The notes under the pieces: model-generated
What the model was told of the DNA's origin: nothing
Seen by the model: the letters and a program-made list of their open reading frames with translations, nothing else
The model's database searches: none
Made by a program: the position numbers and the translations under genes
Part shown: positions 1-8,368 of the stretch, piece by piece
Layout of the letters: every line of letters begins with the position of its first letter
How positions within the stretch are numbered: position 1 is the stretch's first letter
Source of the DNA: Paenibacillus sp. 32352
Lineage (GTDB): Bacteria; Bacillota; Bacilli; Paenibacillales; NBRC-103111
NCBI RefSeq assembly: GCF_002042965.1
Contig: NZ_MZNT01000002.1
Location: 62,001 to 126,000, forward strand
Length of the DNA stretch: 64,000 bases
Direction of reading: 5' to 3'

Positions 1-222
1 TATAAAAGCATATGCGATTTTTTTGACGAGTTGTCTGAACAAATGATACAGGAGAACACCCAGGTCACTGAAGGTGCCTACCGGTTCTATGCCCATAAGT
101 CGCTATCCTCTGTGGTTCATATGATGCTGATGGAGTGGACCTTGAATCAATTTCACCTGGCGCCGGAGGAAATCGGACGGATGGTAAGTCATTTCACCGA
201 TTCGATTCGGAAGCATCTATAG
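1..222 (+). CDS. TetR/AcrR-family regulator, C-terminal fragment (cut by window edge)
   Basis: The reading frame is open from base 1 to the TAG at 220-222, so the gene starts left of the window; the TTG at 31 is probably internal. The visible 73 residues are helical, with an aromatic stretch (around FYAHKS) followed by a hydrophobic helix containing MLMEW and then a PEEIGRMV helix. This is the usual end of the ligand-binding domain of TetR regulators of the group with a TetR_C_33-like tail. The DNA-binding half is not in the window, so the family call is an inference from the tail alone. No ligand or target can be assigned. Confidence 0.55.
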   Translation, partial: YKSICDFFDELSEQMIQENTQVTEGAYRFYAHKSLSSVVHMMLMEWTLNQFHLAPEEIGRMVSHFTDSIRKHL

Positions 223-279
223 ATCTAAGGTGATATGTTTGGATTTATCGAGCCAATGGAAAAATGCGGTGTAAACCTG

Positions 280-308
280 TTGACAAAACTCGCTAAATCC
301 TATATTTT
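280..308 (+). promoter_or_regulatory. Possible sigma-A promoter for the NADAR gene
   Basis: A perfect TTGACA at 280-285 is followed by an AT-rich TATATTTT at 301-308. The spacer is 15 bp to TATATT or 17 bp to TATTTT. It lies about 130 bp before the NADAR start. It is the only good -35 in the gap, but the -10 is weak. Confidence 0.35.
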
Positions 309-441
309 GATAGTAACAATATGATAATAACAATTTAGAAATAATAAAAACCATGAATAGAACTGTTTCATTAATGCTAGTGTTTTGTTGAGATATAGGG
401 ACAGCAGGTCGATCGAGTTATGGCAAGGGAGTGGAGATTTG

Positions 442-999
442 ATGATCTACAATATGGAGGATTTACAAAAGGCTTGGCAAGCAGGGGAAAAGCCAAAGTT
501 CGTGTTCTTCTGGGGGCATACTCCGGCGGCAAACGGCACTGTGAATGCAAGCTGCTTTAGCCAGTGGTGGAGCAGCCATTTTACTGTGGAAGATGTGACC
601 TACTGCTGTACAGAGCAGTATATGATGGCGGAGAAGGCGCGATTATTCGGAGACAATAACATGCTAGAAGCCATAATGAACACAATCTATCCGAAGGAGA
701 TGAAAGCGTACGGCCGGGCAGTCAAATCTTTTGATTCCAGGGTTTGGGACAGTCGATGCTATGAGATTGTTAAGCGCGGGAATATGGCGAAGTTTGAGCA
801 AAATCCGGAGCTTTGGAATTACATGAAAACAACAGGCAATCGAATCTTGGTGGAAGCAAGCCCCGTCGACCGGATCTGGGGAATCGGGCTAGCCAAGGAT
901 GATCCCTGTGCGCATAATCCAATGAATTGGCAAGGCAAAAATTTGCTCGGATTTGCTTTAACCGAGGTGCGGGACCATTTGTCCAAGCAATTAGTGTAA
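442..999 (+). CDS. NADAR family protein (YbiA-like, DUF1768)
   Basis: This 185-aa protein has the NADAR signature along its whole length: an early FFWGH segment, CTEQYMMAEKA near residue 60, and a C-terminal block WGIGL then WQGKNLLG and EVRDHL. NADAR proteins act on N-glycosidic bonds of ribose compounds, including riboflavin intermediates and, in some members, ADP-ribose modifications. Which substrate applies here cannot be read from sequence. I chose ATG 442 because GGGAGTGGAG lies just upstream; the longer frame from TTG 385 lacks a ribosome site. The gene stands alone and is followed by a terminator. The window also carries an ADP-ribosylglycohydrolase at 49248, but it is not linked. Confidence 0.85.
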   Translation: MIYNMEDLQKAWQAGEKPKFVFFWGHTPAANGTVNASCFSQWWSSHFTVEDVTYCCTEQYMMAEKARLFGDNNMLEAIMNTIYPKEMKAYGRAVKSFDSRVWDSRCYEIVKRGNMAKFEQNPELWNYMKTTGNRILVEASPVDRIWGIGLAKDDPCAHNPMNWQGKNLLGFALTEVRDHLSKQLV

Positions 1000-1017
1000 A
1001 TCATGTCCCACAAACCT

Positions 1018-1053
1018 GATCTTTGTTTAGTCTGCAAAGATCTTTTTCTTTTT
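1018..1053 (+). terminator. Rho-independent terminator after the NADAR gene
   Basis: Stem GATCTTTG (1018-1025) pairs with CAAAGATC (1035-1042), and a T-rich run follows. Confidence 0.75.
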
Positions 1054-1154
1054 CATACAGTAATTCCGGCAGCCATCGTCCTACTTATCTGTAATACCGT
1101 TTACAGCCAGTTTAAACTGCGGTAATCTAGTATAACGGGGAGGCGCGATCCAGA

Positions 1155-3302
1155 TTGAACGTTATGTCCACATTACTGCAGTATGTAATGAAATATAAGC
1201 TGCTGAGCGTAATCTTTATTCTCAGTATAATCATAGAAGTCGCCTATGCAGTAGCGGCGCCTCTGAGTCTTAAATATATGGTAGATGATGCATTTATTCC
1301 CAAAAATCCTCGTATATTTCTTATCATTTTGGGTATTTTGGTTGGCGGGGGCTTGTTGAACATTGCAGCAGGGTTAAGCGGGGATCTATCCTTGGGCAGG
1401 CTGAGCGGAGAGATGATTCGCGGCCTGAGAATGAAGCTGTTCCACCATGTGCAACTGCAATCGCTGCCCTTTTTCCAGAGGTACCGTGTCGGTGACTTGG
1501 TAACCCGCTTTGCTTCGGATATGGGTTCTATAGAACGGGTCATCCGCGGGGTGATGCCGCTGCTATTAAGGGAAGCTATGAGCGTTACGCTAGGAATTGC
1601 TTTACTGTTATCGCTTGAATGGAAACTGACGCTTGCTGTTCTTGTTGGCTCTATGCTCATGATTGTTGGTCCCAGATGGATGCAGCACAGGGCGGAGCAT
1701 GCGAATATCCGCTTTAAGGAAGCACAGGAGCGATTCTCTAACACCATTGATGAGATGGTTAAAGGCCATAAAACGATAAAAGGACTGCACTTGCACAATC
1801 GGTTCAAGGCACTGGCGGCCAGGCAGATTCAAGAGCTGCTTACCTTGGGGTTCAAGCTGCACCTAACCAATTCCATCATGGAACGGATGCCGCTAACGAC
1901 GCTGCTTATTTTGAATGGAACTATGATTGGCTTCGGGGGTTATTTGATCTTCCATGACGAGATGACAGTTGGGGGCTTTATGGCCTTTTTTACCTTATTT
2001 ATGAATGTCGGGCAATCCGTGTCCAACCTGACGTACCTGTACCCTAACTGGATTGAATCGCAGATCAGCTTCCGGCGTATCGGAGACCTGTTCAACGAAC
2101 GTCCCGAGGTCATTGAGGCGGCCCAGCCAATAGACCTTCCTATAACTGTACCATCCGTTTGTATGGATCGGGTTGCCTTTGGCTACAATGATCACATTCT
2201 TCAATTAAAAGAGATAAGCCTGCATATCGAGGCGGGGGCCTATGTTGCTTTTGTCGGGTCGAGCGGGTCTGGAAAAAGTACGGCCTTACAGCTCCTAGCA
2301 CGGTACTTCGATCCGAGGCTAGGAACCATCTCTATTCATGGTCATGATATAAGATTGGTGAGCGAGAGTTCTTTACGCAAGCTGTCTACGCTTGTTTCCC
2401 AGGATACGTTTTTATTTCATACAACGGTCCGTGATAATCTGGTGCTGGACGGCGAGAATGTTTCTGATGAAGAAATGATGGAAGCCGCTCGAATGGCCAA
2501 AATTCACGACGTCATATCCGCATGGCCTGAGGGATACGATACATGGGTTCATCAAGAAGGCGGGACCTTATCCGGCGGTGAGCGGCAGCGTATGGCTGTT
2601 GCAAGGGCACTTCTAAGGCGGCCGAAGCTGCTCCTGCTTGATGAGGTCACGTCCGCGCTGGACCCGGCCACGGAAGCAGACATCAATCAGCTGATTCAGC
2701 AGCTGCGCGGAGAGATGACCATCGTCTCGGTTACTCATCGGCTAGCATCCGTCATCCATGCCGATCGGATCTATGTATTCGAGAAGGGACAGATTGTTGA
2801 ATCCGGAACTCATCAGGAGCTTCTTCAGCTTCACGGGACCTATCTGACGTTGTGGGAGAAGCAGCATGGCTTCCATTTGTCGCAGGATGGACTTAGCGTT
2901 ACGGTGGATGCGGAAAGACTGTCCAAGCTTCCGTTCTTCGAAGGAATTGGAGTGGAGCTGCTCCAAAGCATAGCTCCGTTATTTATAACCGAAAGAATCC
3001 CGGAAGGGGAGACGATCATTCGTCAAGGTGAAGAGGGAGCTAAGTGTTACATCATTGTCCGAGGCTCGGTGGAGATCTTGAAGCATGTGGACGGCGAAGG
3101 GAACAAGCGGGTCGCGGTTCTCCAGGATGGCGATCATTTCGGCGAAATTGCGCTGCTTACTAACAGTCCCCGTAATGCGACCGTTCGCTCCATAAGTCCT
3201 GCCGTCTTACTATCCGTACGACGTGAAGAATTTCATCAGTTAACCAAGCTCTACCCGCAAATGCTTCAAACATTGGAGAGGACCCTTCTGCAGCGCATGT
3301 GA
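1155..3302 (+). CDS. ABC exporter (TMD-NBD) with a C-terminal cyclic-nucleotide-binding domain
   Basis: This 715-aa half-transporter has an N-terminal six-helix exporter domain (about residues 15-310) and a nucleotide-binding domain. Walker A is GSSGSGKST near 369, the signature is LSGGERQ near 472 and Walker B is LLLLDE. From about residue 589 there is an extra domain (LPFFEGI, then IRQGEEG, GDHFGEIALL and RNATV) that matches the CAP/cNMP-binding fold, including the phosphate-binding-cassette-like FGEIALLT. Usual exporters of this class are about 580 aa, so the last 120 residues are a true addition. It would act as a dimer in the membrane and export an unknown substrate. The start is TTG 1155 behind GGGGAGG; ATG 1164 is the alternative. 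It appears to be monocistronic. Confidence 0.9.
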   Translation: MNVMSTLLQYVMKYKLLSVIFILSIIIEVAYAVAAPLSLKYMVDDAFIPKNPRIFLIILGILVGGGLLNIAAGLSGDLSLGRLSGEMIRGLRMKLFHHVQLQSLPFFQRYRVGDLVTRFASDMGSIERVIRGVMPLLLREAMSVTLGIALLLSLEWKLTLAVLVGSMLMIVGPRWMQHRAEHANIRFKEAQERFSNTIDEMVKGHKTIKGLHLHNRFKALAARQIQELLTLGFKLHLTNSIMERMPLTTLLILNGTMIGFGGYLIFHDEMTVGGFMAFFTLFMNVGQSVSNLTYLYPNWIESQISFRRIGDLFNERPEVIEAAQPIDLPITVPSVCMDRVAFGYNDHILQLKEISLHIEAGAYVAFVGSSGSGKSTALQLLARYFDPRLGTISIHGHDIRLVSESSLRKLSTLVSQDTFLFHTTVRDNLVLDGENVSDEEMMEAARMAKIHDVISAWPEGYDTWVHQEGGTLSGGERQRMAVARALLRRPKLLLLDEVTSALDPATEADINQLIQQLRGEMTIVSVTHRLASVIHADRIYVFEKGQIVESGTHQELLQLHGTYLTLWEKQHGFHLSQDGLSVTVDAERLSKLPFFEGIGVELLQSIAPLFITERIPEGETIIRQGEEGAKCYIIVRGSVEILKHVDGEGNKRVAVLQDGDHFGEIALLTNSPRNATVRSISPAVLLSVRREEFHQLTKLYPQMLQTLERTLLQRM

Positions 3303-3325
3303 TCTAAAGCAAGGCCATCATGATT

Positions 3326-3357
3326 ACCCCATCTTTTGCAAGGTGGGGTCTCTTATT
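3326..3357 (+). terminator. Terminator after the ABC exporter
   Basis: The arms ACCCCATCTT and AAGGTGGGGT pair across a TTGC loop with one G.U pair. The T-run that follows is interrupted (TCTCTTATTT). Confidence 0.6.
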
Positions 3358-3484
3358 TATCCGTTGAAGGGGCACGGACCGATTGGAATGGAGATCATAG
3401 AAATTCCGCCGATGATGTTGTGCATGAAATGTCGGATGGTTGAAGAAAGCATCTGCTAATCTAGATGTGAAGGAGGGGAAGCCG

Positions 3485-4360
3485 ATGAACGTGCTAGACC
3501 ATATGAACAAAGCGTTGAGCTATATTGAGGAGCATCTTGCAGATGAGATTGACTTTCAGGAAGTATGCAGGCTCGCATATTGCTCGGAATATCATTTTCG
3601 AAGAATGTTCTCATTCCTTGCCGGTGTGTCGCTGTCTGAGTATATCCGGCGCAGACGGCTTACTCTTGCCGCATTGGAGCTTACGAACAGCCAGGCCAGA
3701 GTCATCGATATTGCCATTCAATATGGATACGATTCAGCGGATTCATTTGCAAGAGCCTTTCAAAGTCTGCATGGCATTACGCCGTCGGAAGCAAGAAATA
3801 AAGGCCAGTCGTTAAAGGCGTTTCCCCGCATGTCCTTTCAACTTACTGTTCAAGGAGGAAGCGAAATGAACTACCGTCTGGAAGAGAAAGAGGCTTTTCG
3901 TATTGTCGGGCTGAAGAAGAGAGTTCCCATCCAATTTCATGGGGTTAACCCGGAGATTGCATCTATGTGGAAGAGCTTGACCCCGGAGTCCATTGCCGAG
4001 CTGAAACGGCTTTCCAATGTAACGCCATCGGGCTTGATTAGCGCGTCCGTGAACTTTGCCGAAGGCCGGATGGAAGAGAAGGGGGAGCTGGACCATTATA
4101 TCGGCGTGGCAACGACACAGCAATGTCCGGCTCATTGGGAGGCGCTCGAGGTGTCTGCAACGACCTGGGCGGTTTTTGAAGCTGTCGGCCCATTCCCACA
4201 AACGCTCCAGCAAATCTGGGGCCGTATCTATTCCGAATGGTTTCCATCCTCCAGCTATGAGCTGACCGAGGGTCCGGAAATTCTGTGGAACGAGCATAAA
4301 GATACCTCTTCCCCGAATTATAAAAGTGAAATCTGGATTCCCGTCGTCAAAAGAGCCTAA
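3485..4360 (+). CDS. AraC-family regulator with GyrI-like effector domain
   Basis: The 291-aa product begins with two AraC helix-turn-helix motifs (residues about 8-105; the [11 protein letters not shown] and [12 protein letters not shown] blocks are typical). These are joined to a GyrI/Rob-type small-molecule-binding domain (about 135-290). Such proteins are MarA/Rob/SoxS-type or BltR-like activators of multidrug or stress genes. ATG 3485 sits behind AAGGAGGGGAAGCCG, an almost perfect ribosome site. The frame starting at 3440 has none. No obvious target lies beside it, except possibly itself or the ABC exporter upstream, which is separated by a terminator. Confidence 0.85.
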   Translation: MNVLDHMNKALSYIEEHLADEIDFQEVCRLAYCSEYHFRRMFSFLAGVSLSEYIRRRRLTLAALELTNSQARVIDIAIQYGYDSADSFARAFQSLHGITPSEARNKGQSLKAFPRMSFQLTVQGGSEMNYRLEEKEAFRIVGLKKRVPIQFHGVNPEIASMWKSLTPESIAELKRLSNVTPSGLISASVNFAEGRMEEKGELDHYIGVATTQQCPAHWEALEVSATTWAVFEAVGPFPQTLQQIWGRIYSEWFPSSSYELTEGPEILWNEHKDTSSPNYKSEIWIPVVKRA

Positions 4361-4386
4361 ACGATAGCAGCTTCACCCCATCATGA

Positions 4387-4437
4387 AGGATATGGAGTTT
4401 CCTATTGAGGAAAAACTTCTCCATATCCTCTTTTTGT
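4387..4437 (+). terminator. Strong terminator after the AraC/GyrI gene
   Basis: The perfect 11-bp arms AGGATATGGAG (4387-4397) and CTCCATATCCT (4419-4429) are followed by TCTTTTT. A 60-codon frame at 4383 only reads through this hairpin. Confidence 0.85.
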
Positions 4438-4569
4438 TGCGGTTCTTCATTGAATTGTCTTTTTTGCTGCCAATTCGGTACAATAAGCATAACCACGATT
4501 TTTTAGAAAATGCGGAAGGAATAGGCTTCATCCATTTCGGTTCCGCTTGGGGAGTGAACCTTTGATTTC

Positions 4570-5697
4570 ATGGCTGAAATGATTCGCAGCTTCCGCTCGA
4601 AAATGATCCTGCTGTTTGGCTTGAGCATGTTATTTTCCGGAAGTATAACTTATTTGCTCTATAAAATTCTACAAATGTATTACCACACGACCAAGTATGA
4701 AGATCCTTTGACAAAGGTTCGTTTTTTCATGAGAGAGGTAGGCGATATAAACTGCTTCTTGCTTATTTTTGTCCCCCTTTCGGTCTTATTTTTCTTTCTT
4801 CTGACCAAACGATACGCCATGTATTTTCACGAAATTTCGAACGGTATTTACCAGCTGGCTAATGGTGACTTTAACAGTCGAATTTATATTCCGACCAATG
4901 ATGAGTTCGGGGATATTGCCAGAGACATCAATCTGGCGAGCGAAAAGCTAAAGCAGGCGGTGGAGAGAGGAGATTTCGCGGAAACGAGCAAGGAGCAGTT
5001 AATCCTGAATCTGGCCCACGATTTGCGTACGCCTCTTACCTCCGTGCTAGGGTATCTGGATTTTATTTTGAAGGATGATCAGCTGAGCCAGGAACAAGTG
5101 CAGCATTATACGAGCATTGCTTTCACCAAGTCGCAGCGGCTGGAGAAGCTGATTGACGAGCTGTTCGAGGTGACCAGAATGAACTACGGCAAGCTGACGA
5201 TCGAGATGAATCCGCTTGATCTAAGCGAGCTGCTCAGCCAAATGAACGAGGAGCTGTACCCTCTCTTTGAGAAAAACAACCTGATCACCCGTTTGGAAGT
5301 GGCTCCGGGTCTCAACATTAGGGGGGACGGTGACATGCTGGCGCGAGTGTTCGAGAATCTACTGACGAATGCCGTACGGTATGGGAAAGACGGTAAGTTC
5401 ATCGATATTATAGGCCATAAGGAAGAGAAGGAAGTGGTTGTTCAAGTCGTAAATTACGGTGATCCTGTCCCGTCAGATGAGCTGCCACATATCTTTGATA
5501 TGTTTTATACCGGAGACAAAGCAAGAACCCATCAAGAAGGAAGTACAGGGCTTGGCTTATTCATTGCAAAAAACATCGTCGTTAAGCATCATGGAACCAT
5601 TTCAGCCCAAAGCAGCCTGATCCGTACGTTATTTGAGGTGCGATTGCCTGCGGAAGGCTCAGCATCAGGGCCCAAGGCCAATTCTCGTCAGGAATGA
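4570..5697 (+). CDS. Orphan sensor histidine kinase, VanS-like
   Basis: The 375-aa kinase has two membrane helices (about 12-30 and 62-80), a HAMP segment (IYQLANGDFNSRI) and an H box HDLRTP with the phospho-acceptor His near 151. The N box is NLLTNAVRYG and the last G box is TGLGLFIAK. The usual DxGxG of the ATP site is replaced by NYGDPVP, as in VanS-type kinases, which carry NxG there. VanS relatives nearly always follow a response-regulator gene. Here the upstream DNA (4440-4569) is a non-coding promoter-like stretch and the downstream gene is convergent, so no partner is present. Start ATG 4570 lies 13 nt after GGGGAGTG; ATG 4579 is possible. Confidence 0.88.
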   Translation: MAEMIRSFRSKMILLFGLSMLFSGSITYLLYKILQMYYHTTKYEDPLTKVRFFMREVGDINCFLLIFVPLSVLFFFLLTKRYAMYFHEISNGIYQLANGDFNSRIYIPTNDEFGDIARDINLASEKLKQAVERGDFAETSKEQLILNLAHDLRTPLTSVLGYLDFILKDDQLSQEQVQHYTSIAFTKSQRLEKLIDELFEVTRMNYGKLTIEMNPLDLSELLSQMNEELYPLFEKNNLITRLEVAPGLNIRGDGDMLARVFENLLTNAVRYGKDGKFIDIIGHKEEKEVVVQVVNYGDPVPSDELPHIFDMFYTGDKARTHQEGSTGLGLFIAKNIVVKHHGTISAQSSLIRTLFEVRLPAEGSASGPKANSRQE

Positions 5698-5698
5698 T

Positions 5699-6187
5699 TT
5701 AAAAGGGCAAATCCTTGATGAAGGTAACCCGGTGAAAGTCGGCTTTGAAAAAATCCTTTTCCAATAAGGTTTCTTTAAAACCGATATTTCGGTAAAAATG
5801 TAAGGTATCTTCGTTACCGATATGACCAAGTGTATACAAAATAACCTGATCTTCCCCCAGCGAATGCAGCTTATTGCAGATCGTCTTGATCAGTTGAACG
5901 CCAATACCTTGACGCTGGCGGTTCTTACTCACGGCGACTCCCACGATCTCATATAAACCGGCTTCTTCGTTCAATACGTATCCGGCATGACCCGCAACTT
6001 CATCCGCCTGAGCAACATAATATCCGCTTCTTCTATCGTCACGGGCGTTCAAGTACTCGTTCCAACGTTCGGGATATCGACTTCTAACAAATGCGGGGAA
6101 TTGAAGCGGATGCTCAGCCATGATTTGATCCACGACATAGGGATCTCTTTGTTCTAATGGACGAATAAGAATAGAAATAGGAATCAC
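5699..6187 (-). CDS. GNAT-family N-acetyltransferase
   Basis: About 160 aa with a GNAT core: a strand EIVGVAVSKNRQRQGIG (acetyl-CoA-binding R/QxxGxG/A loop), helix QLIKTICNKL, and the closing FYRNIGFKET. It transfers an acetyl group from acetyl-CoA to an unknown amine. The first standard start in frame is GTG 6187-6185, which overlaps the only Shine-Dalgarno (AAGGAG, 6192-6187). An ATT codon at 6178-6176 sits 8 nt after that site, so initiation may be non-standard. The next ATG is residue 23, too late for the domain. It is convergent with the kinase gene, with one base between them. Confidence 0.85.
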   Translation of the reverse strand: MIPISILIRPLEQRDPYVVDQIMAEHPLQFPAFVRSRYPERWNEYLNARDDRRSGYYVAQADEVAGHAGYVLNEEAGLYEIVGVAVSKNRQRQGIGVQLIKTICNKLHSLGEDQVILYTLGHIGNEDTLHFYRNIGFKETLLEKDFFKADFHRVTFIKDLPF

Positions 6188-6334
6188 TCCTTTTAAAATA
6201 TTATCATGCGGTTTACCAAACCCTGCGAATTCCTTGTTTTCAATGACTGACTATGACAAAAATTACCATGAAATATATATATCAGATTCCTGAAAACCTA
6301 GCAATGCTTTTCATAGAGTCGGGGAGGAGGACAG

Positions 6335-6916
6335 ATGGAACAAGCCATGAAGAAACCGAACAAGAGGGAGCAGATGAAATTGCTGCTGAAAAAAGCGGGT
6401 TGGCATGAAGGCAGGCACGTAGATATTTCGGGCTTTGAACGACGCTGCAAGGAACAAGGCATTGATTTATTCGATAGCGCCAAGGCTTTTCTGCAAGAGT
6501 TTGCCGGCATTGATGACACCGTCTATTTCAAATATCATCATAACCAAGATTCTTCATTCTCCGATTCCTGGTACGATTATACGTTTGATTTCACGCCGGA
6601 TGCGCTTGAGGAGCTAACTTCAACGGAAGATTATCATGACATAGTGAAATTTGCTCAAGAGGACTGCTTCCGTTTAGGCGAATCGGGCTATTACTATCCT
6701 GCCGTTGCAGCCATCGGGCGGTCGGGCAAATTGTATTTCAAGCATGATTATGAAGACGTGGTCCGTGTTTTTGACGATCTGCTGGAAAGCATGGAGCATG
6801 AATTAAACGGGCATGAGCTCGTCCTTTCTTCGCTGTTCGAAGAAAATAGGGTCATAGTTTCCACTCTGTGGGGAAAACGCGTTTCTCCCGAAAAACGGCC
6901 GAATCCTTTCCAATAA
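6335..6916 (+). CDS. SUKH-3 domain protein (immunity-type fold)
   Basis: 193 aa. The opening LLKKAGWHEGRHVDIS, the helix ending FLQEFAGI, the central FDFTPDAL and the FRLGESGYYYPAVAAIGRSGKLYF block match the SUKH-3 family. Many SUKH proteins neutralise toxins of polymorphic and contact-dependent systems. Others are single genes of unknown role. No toxin gene or secretion gene is beside it, so the immunity role is not supported by context. ATG 6335 follows GGGGAGGAGG. The next gene starts 73 bp on in the same direction. Confidence 0.8.
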   Translation: MEQAMKKPNKREQMKLLLKKAGWHEGRHVDISGFERRCKEQGIDLFDSAKAFLQEFAGIDDTVYFKYHHNQDSSFSDSWYDYTFDFTPDALEELTSTEDYHDIVKFAQEDCFRLGESGYYYPAVAAIGRSGKLYFKHDYEDVVRVFDDLLESMEHELNGHELVLSSLFEENRVIVSTLWGKRVSPEKRPNPFQ

Positions 6917-6989
6917 CGTTAATGCCACGGAGTATACAAATCGAGGAAAGAAACAAACCTTACCAATCAAAAATAAGGTGGGGAATGCT

Positions 6990-7802
6990 ATGCGACGGTT
7001 TTACCCTATCCAGCCGCCTGTCCTTCAACGCAGATTCTCGGAATCTTCTCCTTACCAGTATCGCGAATACATGCCGGGTAAAGGCTTAGAGTCTTATGTG
7101 GCTTGTTATTGGACTTTGCACACTTGTGCAGCAAATTATAATGCTTTGCACCGTATCATACCGGACGGATGCGTAGACATTATTATGGATCTCCAGGCCA
7201 CCTCTACGTCAAAAGGTGCCTTCGTGGTAGGAATCATGACCAACTATGAAACGATGACCTTATCTGCACCGACATCCATGTTCGGGATCCGATTTTATTC
7301 CGATAAAGTATCTCGGTTGCTGAGATATCCGGTTTCTGAGCTGACAGGAAATCCCGTACTACTGACAGATTTATGGGGAAGGAAAGGGGAGATATTTGTA
7401 GATGAAGTACATTCATCGGAGGGTATTTCCGAGATAATCGAACAGGTTGAGTCCATTTTGCAGACATGGCTGCTGAATTTAGACGATTCTTCCCATTCGC
7501 TTCTGCCAACCTTCATGCAGTACATCTATGCTAATCGGGGCAGCACGACGGTTCAAGCTTTGGCGGATCAACATTGTTACAGCGAACGGACGGTTAGAAG
7601 AATCTTTCAGGAAGGGCTGGGGATCAGCCCGAAAGAAATGCTAGATATCATTCGGTTTCAATATCTATTACGGGAATGGTATGGCGGCAACCGTATCCCT
7701 TTCAGTGAAATGGCTTTATCCTACGGCTACTATGATCAACCGCATTTTATCCGCCAGTTCAAACGTTTCTATGGAATGACTCCCGGAGAAGTACTTGTGT
7801 AG
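6990..7802 (+). CDS. AraC-family transcriptional regulator (DUF6597-type N-terminus)
   Basis: 270 aa. The N-terminal sensor part has the pattern YREYMPGKGLESYVACYW and PDGCVDIIMDL seen in DUF6597-type AraC regulators. The C-terminal HTH pair (about 165-270) shows CYSERTVRRIFQEGLGISPKE and YGYYDQPHFIRQFKRFYGMTPGE. ATG 6990 is 6 nt after AAGGTGGGG, a better start than GTG 6978. The next gene, a VOC enzyme, begins 76 bp downstream and may be its target or partner. Regulators of this type often sit next to VOC genes. Confidence 0.88.
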   Translation: MRRFYPIQPPVLQRRFSESSPYQYREYMPGKGLESYVACYWTLHTCAANYNALHRIIPDGCVDIIMDLQATSTSKGAFVVGIMTNYETMTLSAPTSMFGIRFYSDKVSRLLRYPVSELTGNPVLLTDLWGRKGEIFVDEVHSSEGISEIIEQVESILQTWLLNLDDSSHSLLPTFMQYIYANRGSTTVQALADQHCYSERTVRRIFQEGLGISPKEMLDIIRFQYLLREWYGGNRIPFSEMALSYGYYDQPHFIRQFKRFYGMTPGEVLV

Positions 7803-7878
7803 TTGTCCGTTTTTTACAATCAAACCAGGTTTGCCTGTGAAATAATAGAAGCATAACTATGGAATGGAGGATAACGAA

Positions 7879-8301
7879 ATGAAGCCGAGTATATCTGTGC
7901 TGACACTAGGAGTAGATGACTTAGAGAGGTCGTTGACCTTTTACCGGGATGGTCTGGGGTTGCCCACACAGGGGATCATAGGCAGGGAATTTGAGCATGG
8001 GGCGGTTGCCTTTTTCGATTTGCAAGCGGGTGTAAAATTAGCCATCTGGAATCGCCGCGACCTCTCCCACGAAGCCAAGGTTCCATTGTCAGCGCCGAGC
8101 TCTACCGAAATGACGATCGGGCATAATGTGGGCAGTAAGGAAGAAGTGGACCGAATTATGGAACTGGCCCATAAGGCCGGAGCTGTTATAACCGATCCTG
8201 CGCATGATACGTTCTGGGGAGGTTACTCCGGTCATTTCATGGACCCGGACCATCATTTGTGGGAAATCGTCTGGAACCCGGCGTGGGAATTTGAAGTCTG
8301 A
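7879..8301 (+). CDS. VOC family protein (glyoxalase/bleomycin-resistance fold)
   Basis: 140 aa with paired beta-alpha-beta-beta-beta modules: VLTLGVDDLERSLTFYRDGLGL at the start and GYSGHFMDPDHHLWEIVWNP at the end. The PDxHxWE ending resembles metal-binding VOC enzymes, but the substrate cannot be assigned. ATG 7879 is 8 nt after TGGAGG. It lies just downstream of the AraC-type regulator. A GC-rich hairpin (GCGGCTGC / GCAGCCGC, about 8331-8358) follows before the convergent binding-protein gene. Confidence 0.88.
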   Translation: MKPSISVLTLGVDDLERSLTFYRDGLGLPTQGIIGREFEHGAVAFFDLQAGVKLAIWNRRDLSHEAKVPLSAPSSTEMTIGHNVGSKEEVDRIMELAHKAGAVITDPAHDTFWGGYSGHFMDPDHHLWEIVWNPAWEFEV

Positions 8302-8368
8302 TCTTCGGATGATCCGCTCAGGACTAGGATGCGGCTGCAGACATGGGTCGGCAGCCGCGTTGCGTTCT

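Noticed and set aside
1244..1807. 187-codon minus-strand frame opposite the ABC exporter
   Set aside because: Antisense shadow; Ser/Pro/Arg-rich with no domain.
4383..4565. 60-codon frame after the AraC gene
   Set aside because: It reads through a perfect terminator hairpin and promoter-like DNA and lacks a ribosome site.
8331..8358. GC-rich hairpin as a terminator
   Set aside because: Stem GCGGCTGC/GCAGCCGC is good, but neither strand has a T-run, so it cannot be called a standard terminator.
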